Positions 29,167 through 38,352 of a stretch of 64,000 nucleotides of DNA are shown in pieces. Made by a program: the position numbers and the translations under genes. Below the pieces are notes generated by a model that saw only the letters and a list, made by a program, of their open reading frames with translations, was not told where the DNA came from and did not search any database. The stretch lies in the NCBI GenBank assembly GCA_007119795.1, contig SKOZ01000044.1:1-64000 (forward strand), in the 5' to 3' direction. This DNA comes from Planctomycetales bacterium. GTDB lineage: Bacteria; Planctomycetota; Planctomycetia; Pirellulales; Thermoguttaceae. Numbering within the stretch: position 1 is the stretch's first letter; each line of letters begins with the position of its first letter.

Positions 29167-30495
29167 ATGACCACGCTGCTCGACATCCCGGAGATCGCCG
29201 CCCTCGACGCGCGGCAGTCGATGATCCGCATCCCCCCCGAGTTGGACGTGCCCCTTTCCGGCCGCGTCCGCCAGCTCATCGATACCGCCGAGTTTCGCCG
29301 CCTGGCCCGGATCAGCCAGTTGGGGCTCGTCTCGCTCGTCTACCCGGCGGCCCATCACACCCGCTTCGAGCACAGTCTGGGCGTCTACCGCCTGGGGCTT
29401 CTCTGCCTGAAGCGCCTGGCCCACGACCGGCGGTTTTCGGCGGTGGTGGCGGCCGAGCGGGCGGAAGTCTTCCTGGCCGCGGCCCTCTTGCACGACTTGG
29501 GCCACTGGCCCTTCTGCCACCCCATCGAGGACATCCGGCTGGCGGGCGTCCCCAGCCACGAGCTCTTCGCCAACAGCTTCCTGCTCGAGGGCGAGATCGC
29601 CGACGTGCTGCGGCACGACTGGGGCGTGCCGCCACGCGACGTCGTGGCCCTGATGAGCGAGAAGCCCCGCGACCCCGCAGGCCGCATCCTCGCCGGCATC
29701 CTCTCCGGCCCCATCGACATCGACAAGATGGACTACCTCTTCCGCGACAGCCTCCACGCCGGCGTCCCCTACGGCCGGCACTTCGACCAGGAACGGCTCA
29801 TCGGCAGCCTCTGCCTGAACGAGACCGGCGACGGCCTGGCGATCAGCGACAAGGGGAAGACGGCCGCCGAACTCATGGTCTTCGCGCGCTACGTGATGTT
29901 CAGCGAGGTTTACTGGCACCACGGCGTCCGCGCCGCCACGGCGATGCTCCAGCGGGCCTTCTACCTGCTCGAGGGGACCCTCGACCTCGACCGCCTCTTC
30001 CGCCTCAGCGAGCCGGAGTGGATCGAGGCCCTGCGGCAGGCGGCCGACGGCGGGCCGGCGGGCGAACTGCTCGAGGGCCTCTTCGGCCGCACGCGGCGGC
30101 TCTACAAGCGGTTGGCCCAGTACAGCCTCGTCGAGCAGCCCTCGCTGTACCGCCGCCTGGCACGCCGCCCCTATCCCTTCCTGGTCGCCTGCGCCGAGCA
30201 ATTCGCCGTCGTGGCCAGCACCGCGACGGGGCGGATCATCGCCCCGCACGAAATCCTCTTCGACGCCCCACCCGTGGCCCGCGAGGTCGAACTCGACGTG
30301 GAGGTCTTCTTTCCCAAGGAGGACCGCTACCGGCCGCTGGCGGAGGTCTCGCCGGTGATCCGCGTGCTCGCCAAGGAGCAGTTCGACGACTACGTGAAGC
30401 GGGTGCGGCTCTTCGCCCACCCCCGCGTGGCCGACCACCTCAAGCACACCGACCTGGCGGCACTCGTCGGCGAGACCCTGGTGCGCATGGAGTAG
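29167..30495 (+). CDS. HD-domain phosphohydrolase, dNTPase-like
   Basis: A 442-residue protein of the HD superfamily. Metal ligands are visible in HHTRFEHSLG (His69 after Arg66) and LLHDLGHWPFCH (His109/Asp110, His113, His118), with the later Asp in IDIDKMDYLFRDS. This arrangement matches deoxyguanosinetriphosphate triphosphohydrolase-like and SAMHD1-like proteins acting on nucleotides. The N-terminal IRIPPELDVPLSGRVRQLIDT is the usual lead-in. The physiological substrate is not certain. Confidence 0.82.
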   Translation: MTTLLDIPEIAALDARQSMIRIPPELDVPLSGRVRQLIDTAEFRRLARISQLGLVSLVYPAAHHTRFEHSLGVYRLGLLCLKRLAHDRRFSAVVAAERAEVFLAAALLHDLGHWPFCHPIEDIRLAGVPSHELFANSFLLEGEIADVLRHDWGVPPRDVVALMSEKPRDPAGRILAGILSGPIDIDKMDYLFRDSLHAGVPYGRHFDQERLIGSLCLNETGDGLAISDKGKTAAELMVFARYVMFSEVYWHHGVRAATAMLQRAFYLLEGTLDLDRLFRLSEPEWIEALRQAADGGPAGELLEGLFGRTRRLYKRLAQYSLVEQPSLYRRLARRPYPFLVACAEQFAVVASTATGRIIAPHEILFDAPPVAREVELDVEVFFPKEDRYRPLAEVSPVIRVLAKEQFDDYVKRVRLFAHPRVADHLKHTDLAALVGETLVRME

Positions 30496-30590
30496 ACGCC
30501 GAAAATCCCAGGCGCGGCAAGGGAGATCACCGGCGCGGTACCGCGGCGGGGCGGCGGTACACCGCCCTCGCCCCGAGCGGCAGCCGGACG

Positions 30591-31337
30591 TCACTTCTGT
30601 TGGCTCAGGAGCGCCGCGGCGGGCCGGTCGAGATAGAGGACGGCACTCTCGTGGCGTTGCAGGATCGAAGCGGGTAGCAAGGGGGTCACCGGCCCCTCGA
30701 CGGCGCCGCGGACGGCCTCGGCCTTCCGCCGGTCGGGGACGCTGCACACGATGGAATGCGACTTGACGATCTGCGGGATCGACATGGAGATCGCCTGCCG
30801 GGGCACCTCGTCGATCGAAGCGAACCAGCCCTCGCCGAGCTGCTGGCGGCGGCAGGCCTCGTCGAGCTGGACGATGAGATACGGCTCCTCGGTCTCGAAG
30901 TCGGCGGGGGGGTCGTTGAAGGCGAGGTGGCCGTTCTCGCCGATGCCGATGAAGGCCACGTTGATCGGGTGCTCGGCGATCAGCGACCCCAGCCGGCGGC
31001 ACTCGGCTTCCGGGTCCGACTCGGCGTCGATGAAGTGGAAGGCGGCCGGGGCCTGGGGGAGGCGGTCGACGAAGCGCTCCTTGAGATACTTGCGGAACGA
31101 GGCCGGGTGGGTCATCGGCATGGCGATGTACTCGTCGAGGTGGAAGGCGGTGACCTTGGACCAGTCGATGCCCTCGGCCGCCACCAGGGCCCCGAGCATC
31201 TCGAACTGAGAAGCTCCGGTGGCCAGGATGATGTTGGCCGCCCCCCGCGCCCCCAGCGCAGCGCGTATCCGCTCGGCCCCCTCGGCCGCCGCCTTCCGCC
31301 CCAGCTCTTCCTTCGTCTCGCAAACCACCACTTTCAT
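30591..31337 (-). CDS. nagB: Glucosamine-6-phosphate deaminase
   Basis: A 248-residue enzyme of the NagB/6-phosphogluconolactonase superfamily. FHLDEYI (65-71) and [14 protein letters not shown] (131-144) are the catalytic and phosphate-binding signatures of glucosamine-6-phosphate isomerase/deaminase, which yields fructose-6-phosphate and ammonia. ATG 31337 has GGGAGGAAG upstream. It links amino-sugar catabolism to glycolysis. No nagA gene is nearby. Confidence 0.92.
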   Translation of the reverse strand: MKVVVCETKEELGRKAAAEGAERIRAALGARGAANIILATGASQFEMLGALVAAEGIDWSKVTAFHLDEYIAMPMTHPASFRKYLKERFVDRLPQAPAAFHFIDAESDPEAECRRLGSLIAEHPINVAFIGIGENGHLAFNDPPADFETEEPYLIVQLDEACRRQQLGEGWFASIDEVPRQAISMSIPQIVKSHSIVCSVPDRRKAEAVRGAVEGPVTPLLPASILQRHESAVLYLDRPAAALLSQQK

Positions 31338-31732
31338 CCGCGCTTCCTCCCGAAATCTTCCGTTCTGACACTTTCGCCCCCCCCTAAATGGCGAATTCGC
31401 CGCCGCCGCTGGCGCCACGATAGGGTCTAACCGCCACGGGATCAAGTGTGTAGGTCCCCTGCTGTCCTGAATGAGGGGTGCAAACGGCGTGGGCCTGCCA
31501 CCATGGTGGGGATAGAGCTGGCATTAGTGCTCAATCCCGCCAGTGGCGGGCGAGCAGGCCAAGATCCCCTGCCGACGGGCGAAATGCTCCTTGATTAGCC
31601 TGCGGCCCCCATTAGACTGTTGAAGAGAGACTGCCGCGGGGTAGTGGCTTAGACTGTTGAAGAGAGACTGCCGCGGGGTAGTGGCTTCGGATTAACTTTT
31701 CGAAATAGCAACCGTCTCGAAGGAGACCTTCC
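31338..31732. other. 395-bp divergent region containing a 37-bp tandem duplication
   Basis: Separates nagB (minus) from the DUF4870 gene (plus). No gene seen. The right third holds two perfect 37-bp copies (listed separately). The ribosome-binding AGGAGA is at the right edge. No clear promoter hexamers were found. Confidence 0.5.
31612..31687. repeat. Perfect tandem duplication, 37-bp unit, two copies
   Basis: The unit starts TTAGACTGTTGAAGAGAGAC and ends CGGGGTAGTGGC. Copy one is 31612-31648, copy two 31649-31685, then two bases of a third. The copies are identical, so the duplication is recent or maintained. It lies 45 bases upstream of the DUF4870 start, in the leader or promoter zone. 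Confidence 0.9.
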
Positions 31733-32143
31733 ATGGCATCCGTCCCCCCCGAACCGCCCAATCCTTACGAAGCACCCCAGTCCACCGGTCCACCCACCGC
31801 TGCCCCTACCGCCGATGAGCGGCTCTGGGGGATGCTCTGCCACCTGCTCGCGCTGGCCGGTTATGCCATCCCTCTGGGAAACGTCATCGGGCCACTCGTC
31901 ATTTGGCTGATCAAAAAGGATGAGATGCCCTTCGTGGACGATCAGGGCAAGGAATCGCTGAACTTCCAGATCAGCATCGTCATCTACTTCCTGATCTCTA
32001 TCGTGCTGTCGATTATCATCATCGGCGTATTCCTGGCAATTGCGGTGGCCATCTTCGCGCTGGTGATGATCATTATCGCCGCGGTAAAGGCCCAGCAGGG
32101 CGAGTACTACCGCTACCCGCTCACCATCCGCCTGATTCCGTGA
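31733..32143 (+). CDS. DUF4870 small membrane protein
   Basis: A 136-residue protein. A Pro-rich N-terminus (about 1-27) precedes LWGMLCHLLALAGYAIPLGN, the DUF4870 signature, followed by WLIKKDEMPFVDDQGKESLN. Two long hydrophobic segments rich in Ile and Val (about 80-118) end the protein. The family occurs widely in bacteria; function unknown. AGGAGA lies just upstream of the ATG. Confidence 0.85.
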   Translation: MASVPPEPPNPYEAPQSTGPPTAAPTADERLWGMLCHLLALAGYAIPLGNVIGPLVIWLIKKDEMPFVDDQGKESLNFQISIVIYFLISIVLSIIIIGVFLAIAVAIFALVMIIIAAVKAQQGEYYRYPLTIRLIP

Positions 32144-32400
32144 TCGGCGCGGACACGAGCTCCAGCAGGCGAGAGGCTGGTCCGCGGGAGAGAAGCGGTG
32201 GATTTCGCCTCGCTTCGGCCCCGCGGCGCGGCCGGAGGGGCTCCGCGGCTCGATGGGCTCGGCCTCGGCGGAACTCGTCTTCTCCGGGGGGGGCGGAGGG
32301 GATAGAATCGCCTCCCACGCCGTGGAGACCACCGCCGGCGGACCGGCGGGCACGAAAACGCGGCACCGCGGCACGACAGAAACGACAGGGAGGTCGTTCG

Positions 32401-33195
32401 ATGTCCATTGCGCACACGCTTGCCCCCTCCGGAGGTGCAGTCGAGGTCGTCATCCCCGCCCGCATGGCCTCGACGCGGCTGCCCCGGAAGATGCTGCTGG
32501 CGGAGACGGGCAAGCCGTTGATCCAGCACACCTACGAGGCCGCGGCCACGGCCCGTTCGGCCCGTTCGGTCCGCGTGGCCACCGACCACGAGGCGATTGC
32601 CGAGGCCGTCCACCGCTTCGGCGGCTGCGTGGAGATGACCGATCCCGGGGTGGCCAGCGGCACTGATCGGGTTGCCGAGGTCGCCCGCCGCATCGAGGAT
32701 GCCCGGATCGTGGTCAACGTGCAGGGGGACGAACCCGAGGTCGCCGGGGCTTCGATCGACCTGGCCGTCCGCCTCCTGGAGACGCACGCCGACGCGGCGA
32801 TGGCCACCGTGGCCACTCCCATCCGCCGCCGCGCGCTGCTCGAGGATCCCGCGTGCGTGAAGGTCGTCTTCGATGCCCAGGGCCGGGCCCTCTATTTCAG
32901 CCGCAGCCCCATCCCCCACCCCCGGCAGTGGCACGATTCGCTCTTCGAGGTGGAGCCGCCGCTCTTCTACCAGCACATCGGTCTGTACGCCTACCGCCGC
33001 GATTTTCTCCTCGGCCTGGCCCGCCTCCCCCAGTGCGCCACCGAGCGGACGGAGAGCCTCGAGCAGCTCCGCGTCCTGCACTCCGGATACCCGATCCTCG
33101 TGGGTATCGTCGCCGAGGCCTTCGGCGGCATCGACACCGCGGACGACTACGCGGCCTTCGTCGCCCGCCACCGCCGCCTCCGCCGGGCCGGCTAG
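32401..33195 (+). CDS. kdsB: 3-deoxy-manno-octulosonate cytidylyltransferase
   Basis: A 264-residue nucleotidyltransferase that activates Kdo with CTP to CMP-Kdo for lipopolysaccharide core synthesis. VVIPARMASTRLPRKML (about 16-32) binds the nucleotide, and VNVQGDEPEV (about 105-114) carries the metal-binding Asp. AGGGAGG lies upstream of ATG 32401. Its TAG stop coincides with the left end of the MITE. The presence of kdsB supports a Gram-negative-type outer membrane. Confidence 0.93.
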   Translation: MSIAHTLAPSGGAVEVVIPARMASTRLPRKMLLAETGKPLIQHTYEAAATARSARSVRVATDHEAIAEAVHRFGGCVEMTDPGVASGTDRVAEVARRIEDARIVVNVQGDEPEVAGASIDLAVRLLETHADAAMATVATPIRRRALLEDPACVKVVFDAQGRALYFSRSPIPHPRQWHDSLFEVEPPLFYQHIGLYAYRRDFLLGLARLPQCATERTESLEQLRVLHSGYPILVGIVAEAFGGIDTADDYAAFVARHRRLRRAG

Positions 33196-33654
33196 TGGTC
33201 TGTCCGGTTCGAGTTTACTAATGTCCAGCTCTGTGCAACCACTCCTCTATTTCCTCCGTTCCCTCCTGTTCGAGCAAGAACCACCTCCAATCGCCCGATC
33301 TTTACTGGACAGGAGGGCGCCGAGGGGAACCGAGAGGGATTCGGGGAGTCGAGAACCATCTGGGAGCAGCTCCCTCCATACCGGCGCCACGCTCTTCTCC
33401 CTCACTCGCTCCGTTCCCTCCGGTTCCAGAAAGGTGGGCAAGGTGCCCCCTCTCTTGCCGTTCTTCTTTTGAACAGACCGAGGGAACGGAGAAGAGGACG
33501 GGGTGAGAAACGGTCGAGAAGACCGAGCACGAGGAAACGGAGGGAAGAGGTAGCCCATTCCCTCTCCCGCTTATTGCGGGGAGGACCCCTCCTGTCATTC
33601 CCAAAAGGGTTCACGGCCGAGCGTGCCACCCACTACTGGTAAACTAGACCACTA
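33193..33654 (+). mobile_element. MITE copy 1, about 462 bp, inserted in the kdsB stop codon
   Basis: Begins TAGTGGTCTGTCCGGTTCGA and ends in the inverse of TAGTGGTCTAGTTTACCAG; the right end has lost about 10 bp compared with copy 2. It is flanked by CTAG on both sides and codes for no protein. The interior is rich in pyrimidine and purine blocks and is nearly the same as the element at 56751-57229, in the same orientation. A TA duplication within CTAG is the known target habit of IS630-type transposases, so such an enzyme elsewhere probably mobilised it. Removing it restores the kdsB TAG stop. Confidence 0.85.
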
Positions 33655-33681
33655 GGCCGGCCCCGCGCCGCGGCGAAGGGC

Positions 33682-36600
33682 TTACCGTGCGGCGCGGTGC
33701 GAGGGGGGCGGCGCGCCGGGCTGGAAGACGCCGAACTCCAGCTGGCCATCGCCGGTGACGTCGCCTACCACGGGGACATCGCCGGGGCCGCCGAGCTCGA
33801 AGACCTTGTCGGTGGCGTCCTCGCGGTGGTTGCCGCCGGTGTCGAGTATCCACTTGCCGTTGCGGAAGACGCCGATATTGGCCACGCCGTCGCCGGTGAA
33901 GTCGCCCACGACGGGGACGTCGCCCTCGCGGCCGAAGAGGGCGACGATGTCGGCGTCGTCGAGGCGGCCGTTGCCGTTGACGTCGAGGTACCAGGTGCCG
34001 GCGCGGAAGATGCCGATGGTGGCCACGCCGTCGCCGTTCCAGTCGCCGGCCACGGCGCGGTCGCCCGGCTGGCCGTACGCGAAGACGTGGTCGATCAGGT
34101 CGCGGCGGAGGGGGCCGTCGCTGACGCGGCGTAGCTGGCGGTCGCCGCTGGCGGCCTCGGTGGGCCGGGGGGGAAGATTCTTGAAGCCGCCCCGGCTGCG
34201 GTTGGCCACCGTCGGCAGGCCCGGCTCGGCGGCGATGGCCCGCGCGTCGCCCGGCCACGAGGGCCCGAAGGTGCCGATGTCGGCCTTGCCGTCGCCGTCC
34301 CAATCGCCGACGACCGGCTGGTCTCCGGCATCGCCCAGTTGGGCCCAGAGATCGCCCTCGTCCCAAACGCCGTTGCCGCTCAGGTCGATGAACCACTGGC
34401 CGTCGATGAAGACGCCGATCTCGAAGCGCCCGTCGCCGCTGAAGTCGCCGACGATGGGAAGGGCGCCCCGGGCTCCGAAGTGGAAGGTCCGTACGGTGCG
34501 GCCGGAGCCGTCGACGAAGACCCAGCGGCCTTCATCCAGTGCCTCGCCGAGTTCGCCCCGGGAAACCAGGCGGACGGTGGCTTCCCGCCCGGCGCGGGCC
34601 AGAGCGGCCGAGTCGCCCTCGCGGCGGGGCTGCCCCGCGTTCACCACGCTCAGGTGCCAACTGTAGCTGCTCGGCTCACCGTAGCCGCCGCCGCCGCCGT
34701 AGGAGGGCCACAGGCCCGTCGGGGAGAGGCTGGTGGTCGTGATGCCGATCGGGTAGGCGTTCGGGTCGGTCGATGTCACCGACGGCGGCGGGGACAGGGG
34801 CGTCCAAGGGTAAGGATCGGGGGGCGGGGGCGTCGGCGGCGGGGGCGGGGGCACGAATTCGACGAGGACTTCGCTGAAGTTGTAGCCCCGGGCGTCGTCG
34901 CCGTAGTCGATGAATATCCCCACGATGGCGTCGGTCGGCGGCACCGTGGGCGCCAGCCGCGCCAAGAGGTCCGGGGCGATCGCCTCGTGGGGGTTGAGCG
35001 CCACGCCGCCGTGCGTTCCCGGGGTATCGATGCCGTCGAGATAACCCTGGGGCTGGAATTGGAGGACGCTGTAGCCGCCGGCAGCCAGGAAGGTGAACTC
35101 GTAATAGCCGGCGGCGTCGGTCACGGTGGAGACCGGTTGGCCGGCATCGTCGAGGATAGGGTTGCCGAACTCGTCGCCGAGCTGGAGCCGCACGCCGGCG
35201 AGCGGCTTGCTCCCGTCGCGGCGGACGCCGTCGCGGACCGTATGCACCGGGGGAACGGCGTCGCCCTCGTCGAGGACGAGCGTGCCGCCGTCCTGGAAGA
35301 CGTAGCCGGAGAGCCGCGCCGGCTCCAGCTCGGCGAAGTTGTAATCCAGGCCTGCCTGCCCGGAGGTGAGGGTAACGCCGGTGATGCGGTCGCCGGGATT
35401 ATGGGCCACGCCCCCCTTGGTCCCCGCAGTCACCAGGCCGTTGAAGTAGCCTTCCGGCTGCGTCTGGTAGACGCCGTAGGTCCCGGGCCGCAGGCCGTCG
35501 AAGACGTAGTAGCCGCTGCTGTCGGTGTAGACGCTCGCGCCCAGCGACTGGCCGGCTTCGTCCAGCAGGGTGATCCTGACCCCCTCGATGCCCCGCTCGC
35601 CCGTCTCGCGGAGCCCGTTGTTGTTGGCGTCCACGTAGACATAGCCGGAGATGGCCACCGGGGCCAGCTCGGCGAAGTCGTAATTCAGGCCCGAGAGCCC
35701 CGAGGTGATCTCGATGGCGCCGATGACGTCGTCCTCGACGACCACGCCCCCCGCGCTGCCCACGATGGTGCTCCCCTGGAAATAGCCCTCCGGCTGGACC
35801 TGCTCGACACCGTAGGCGCCGGGCCGCAGGCCGGTGAAGGCGTACTGGCCGTCGCCGTCGGTGAGGGTGCTGCCGATGCGGTTCCCCTCGGCGTCGAGCA
35901 GGTAGATGGTCACGCCGGCCAGGAGCGGCTCGCCGGGCGTGTAGCTCCCCGAGTGGTCGTGGTCGACGAAGACCTGCCCGCTGATCTCCCCCGGCTCCAG
36001 CTCGCCGAAGTTGTATTCGAACCCTTCCTGCCCGGAGGTGAGGGTAACGCCGGTGATCCGATCGCCGGGGTTGTGGGCCACGCCCCCCTTGGTCCCCGCC
36101 GTCACCCGGCCGTTGAAGTAGCCTTCCGGCTGCGTCTGGTAGACGCCGTACGTCCCGGGCCGCAGGCCGTCGAAGACGTAGTAGCCGCTGCTGTCGGTGT
36201 AGACGCTCACGCCGAGCGATTGGCCGGCTTCGTCCAGCAGGGTGAGCTTCACGCCGCCGATGCCCCGCTCGCCCTCCTCGCGGAGCCCGTTGTTGTTGGC
36301 GTCCACGTAGACGTAGCCGGAGATGGCCACGGGGGCCAACTCGGCGAAGTCGTAATTCAGGCCCGAGAGCCCCGAAGTGATCTCGATGGCGCCGATGACG
36401 TCGTCCTCGACGACCACGCCCCCCGCGCTGCCCACGATGGTGCTCCCCTGGAAATAACCCTCCGGCTGGATCTGTTCGACGCCGTAGGCGCCGGGCCGCA
36501 GGCCGGTGAAGGCGTACTGGCCGTCGCCGTCGGTGAGGGTGCTGCCGATGCGGTTCCCCTCGGCGTCGAGCAGGTAGATGGTCACGCCGGCCAGGAGCGG

Positions 36601-38109
36601 TTCGCCGGGCGTGTAGCTCCCCGAGTGGTCGTGGTCGACGAAGACCTGCCCGCTGATCGTTCCGGGGAGCAGTTCGCCGAAGTTGTACTGGGCACCGAGC
36701 GCGCCGCTGAGGAGGACGATACCGCTGATGGTGTCGGCGTCGCTGTCGGCCACGCCCCCTTGGGTGCCCACCGAGGCACGGCCGTTGAGCCAGCCGTCGG
36801 GCTGCACCTGCTCGACGCGGTATTCGCCGGGGAAGAGGCCGTCGACGGACCAGTAGCCGGTCGCGTCGGTATGGACCTGGTAGTGGGCGCCGGTGGTGCC
36901 GTCGGGGAGGACCTGGTAGACGTCCAGCAATACGCCGCCGATCCCCTCCTCCCCGGAATCGAACTGCCCGTTGTCGTTGGCGTCGTGGTAGACGTAGCCG
37001 CTGAGCGTGGCGGGCAGCGCCTCGGCGAAGTCGTTGCCGAGGCTATCCTCTCCGCCGAGCAGCGCGATGCCGGCGATGACGTCGGTCCCCACGACGTAGC
37101 CGCGGGTGTCGCCGTCGACCGTCCCTGCCGTGGCCCCGACACTGAAGTAGCCCGCCGGCTGCGTCTGCACGATGCGGTAGGTTCCGGGGAGCACGCTCTC
37201 GAAGGCGTATTCGCCGTTGCCGTCGGTGATGGCCGTCTTCCCGGTGGCGACGTAGTCGCCGTTGACGAGCTGTTCCAGGCTCAAGTGGACTCCGGCGATT
37301 CCCGGCTCCCCCGGCTGCCGAGCGTTGTCCAGATTGACGTCCTCGAAGACCGTGCCCGCAATGGTGATCGGCAGCGGCGTCTGCTCGACGGAGAAGACGG
37401 CCCCGGCGGTGAAGACGGTGCGGGGCGTGGCGCTGGGTGGCATGTAGTTCTCGGGAGGCAGGTCGAGCGGCTGCCCCTCCGGGAGACTCTGCTGGGCGGC
37501 CGCCAGGTGGCCGTCGTAGAGATCGAAGAACTGCCCTTCGGCCTCGACGTCGTGGTAGTGGGGCGCGGTGAACAGGGCCCGGAACCAGGAGCCCTCGAAC
37601 TCGGCCCCTTCGACGATGGCGTTCACGACGCCGTCCTCTTGGAGCTCGTCGACGTCGATCTGAAAGACGAGCTTGTCACCCGCCGTGAAGCCGTCGAAGG
37701 TGAGCACCAGCTCCGACCCCCCGTTCTCGACGAACTGGCTGGTGACGGTGAACCCGTCGGCGGAGACGATCGACAGCGGGAGCCATCCGAAGGCGCCGAA
37801 CTCTTCCTCGGTATGGAAGAAGGCGTCGCCGGGATCGAGCCGGCCGGTGCCGAGCTTATCGGTGTCGATGACCAGGCGGGTGAGCCGCGATTCCACGGCC
37901 CCTCCCTGGAAGGTCACCTCGAAGAGGTTTCCGGCCTTATCCAGCCCATCGCCCGGCTCATGGTAAACGGCGCCGACCCAGAGGGGAAAATCGGCAGCCA
38001 GGAGCTCTCGGGGCTCCATCTGTTCGAAGCGGCAGCGGCGGGGATGGTTGGGCCGGGCGGCGCCGCGGACGCGGCGCGCCGGGCGGCGAAGGAAGCTGAA
38101 CAGACCCAC
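33682..38109 (-). CDS. Giant secreted SdrD-B repeat / FG-GAP protein
   Basis: About 1475 residues. GTG 38109 is preferred because GGAGG lies 8 bases upstream; an ATG at 38202 is possible. Near residue 31, EQMEPRELLAAD matches the motif that recurs at the start of giant planctomycete surface proteins. After a domain of about 200 residues come seven SdrD-B-like (Cna-B fold) modules from about 246 to 1083, including a near-identical two-module duplication. They carry motifs such as VDANNNG and VDHDHSG that bind Ca2+. The C-terminus (about 1190-1470) holds FG-GAP/VCBS-like units (VVGDWDGDGKADIG). Likely surface adhesin or matrix protein. Confidence 0.8.
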   Translation of the reverse strand: MGLFSFLRRPARRVRGAARPNHPRRCRFEQMEPRELLAADFPLWVGAVYHEPGDGLDKAGNLFEVTFQGGAVESRLTRLVIDTDKLGTGRLDPGDAFFHTEEEFGAFGWLPLSIVSADGFTVTSQFVENGGSELVLTFDGFTAGDKLVFQIDVDELQEDGVVNAIVEGAEFEGSWFRALFTAPHYHDVEAEGQFFDLYDGHLAAAQQSLPEGQPLDLPPENYMPPSATPRTVFTAGAVFSVEQTPLPITIAGTVFEDVNLDNARQPGEPGIAGVHLSLEQLVNGDYVATGKTAITDGNGEYAFESVLPGTYRIVQTQPAGYFSVGATAGTVDGDTRGYVVGTDVIAGIALLGGEDSLGNDFAEALPATLSGYVYHDANDNGQFDSGEEGIGGVLLDVYQVLPDGTTGAHYQVHTDATGYWSVDGLFPGEYRVEQVQPDGWLNGRASVGTQGGVADSDADTISGIVLLSGALGAQYNFGELLPGTISGQVFVDHDHSGSYTPGEPLLAGVTIYLLDAEGNRIGSTLTDGDGQYAFTGLRPGAYGVEQIQPEGYFQGSTIVGSAGGVVVEDDVIGAIEITSGLSGLNYDFAELAPVAISGYVYVDANNNGLREEGERGIGGVKLTLLDEAGQSLGVSVYTDSSGYYVFDGLRPGTYGVYQTQPEGYFNGRVTAGTKGGVAHNPGDRITGVTLTSGQEGFEYNFGELEPGEISGQVFVDHDHSGSYTPGEPLLAGVTIYLLDAEGNRIGSTLTDGDGQYAFTGLRPGAYGVEQVQPEGYFQGSTIVGSAGGVVVEDDVIGAIEITSGLSGLNYDFAELAPVAISGYVYVDANNNGLRETGERGIEGVRITLLDEAGQSLGASVYTDSSGYYVFDGLRPGTYGVYQTQPEGYFNGLVTAGTKGGVAHNPGDRITGVTLTSGQAGLDYNFAELEPARLSGYVFQDGGTLVLDEGDAVPPVHTVRDGVRRDGSKPLAGVRLQLGDEFGNPILDDAGQPVSTVTDAAGYYEFTFLAAGGYSVLQFQPQGYLDGIDTPGTHGGVALNPHEAIAPDLLARLAPTVPPTDAIVGIFIDYGDDARGYNFSEVLVEFVPPPPPPTPPPPDPYPWTPLSPPPSVTSTDPNAYPIGITTTSLSPTGLWPSYGGGGGYGEPSSYSWHLSVVNAGQPRREGDSAALARAGREATVRLVSRGELGEALDEGRWVFVDGSGRTVRTFHFGARGALPIVGDFSGDGRFEIGVFIDGQWFIDLSGNGVWDEGDLWAQLGDAGDQPVVGDWDGDGKADIGTFGPSWPGDARAIAAEPGLPTVANRSRGGFKNLPPRPTEAASGDRQLRRVSDGPLRRDLIDHVFAYGQPGDRAVAGDWNGDGVATIGIFRAGTWYLDVNGNGRLDDADIVALFGREGDVPVVGDFTGDGVANIGVFRNGKWILDTGGNHREDATDKVFELGGPGDVPVVGDVTGDGQLEFGVFQPGAPPPSHRAAR
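35322..36665. repeat. Tandem 672-bp duplication inside the SdrD-B gene
   Basis: Two copies of a 224-codon block, each holding a GQVFVDHDHSG module and a GYVYVDANNNG module, offset by exactly 672 bp. By eye the copies differ at only a few per cent of bases, many at third codon positions. Boundaries are approximate. It points to recent duplication or gene conversion and gives the locus a way to change protein length. Confidence 0.85.
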
Positions 38110-38180
38110 GATGCGTACCTCCGTGTCTTGCAAAGCGGGGTTGCCCGCGTCTGTGCTGGTCCGTGCCCGCGGGGTAGTAG

Positions 38181-38200
38181 GGCGGACGTCCCCGTCCGCC
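38181..38200. repeat. Small perfect hairpin between the WD40 and SdrD-B genes
   Basis: GGCGGACG, loop TCCC, CGTCCGCC: an 8-bp stem with a 4-base loop. It lies downstream of the WD40 gene and upstream of the SdrD-B gene on the same strand. No T-run follows on the minus strand. It could be a transcript-end structure or a dispersed palindromic repeat. Confidence 0.5.
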
Positions 38201-38352
38201 AAGCCAATGTGTCGATAGGTTCGATGCCCGCCCGACGAAATGCCCGAACCCCCGGGGGGCGGACACGACTCGCCGGCCGGAACGGCGTCGGATCGGAATG
38301 TTAACGGCCCCTATCGGGCAAACATCCCGCCCTTCCGACATGGTGTGGAGCT

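Noticed and set aside
33247..33604. Several open frames of about 75-100 codons inside the MITE
   Set aside because: They are not conserved in frame between the two element copies, which differ by small indels, and have low-complexity sequence without family features.
35322..36665. Regular repeats considered as a CRISPR array
   Set aside because: The repeat unit is 672 bp, in frame and protein-coding; no 25-40 bp repeats with unique spacers exist anywhere in the window.
34339..38304. Antisense open frame of over 1,300 codons opposite the SdrD-B gene
   Set aside because: It is a mirror of the repeat-rich, GC-rich coding strand. The minus-strand frame has recognisable modules, a ribosome-binding site and a surface-protein motif; the plus frame has none.
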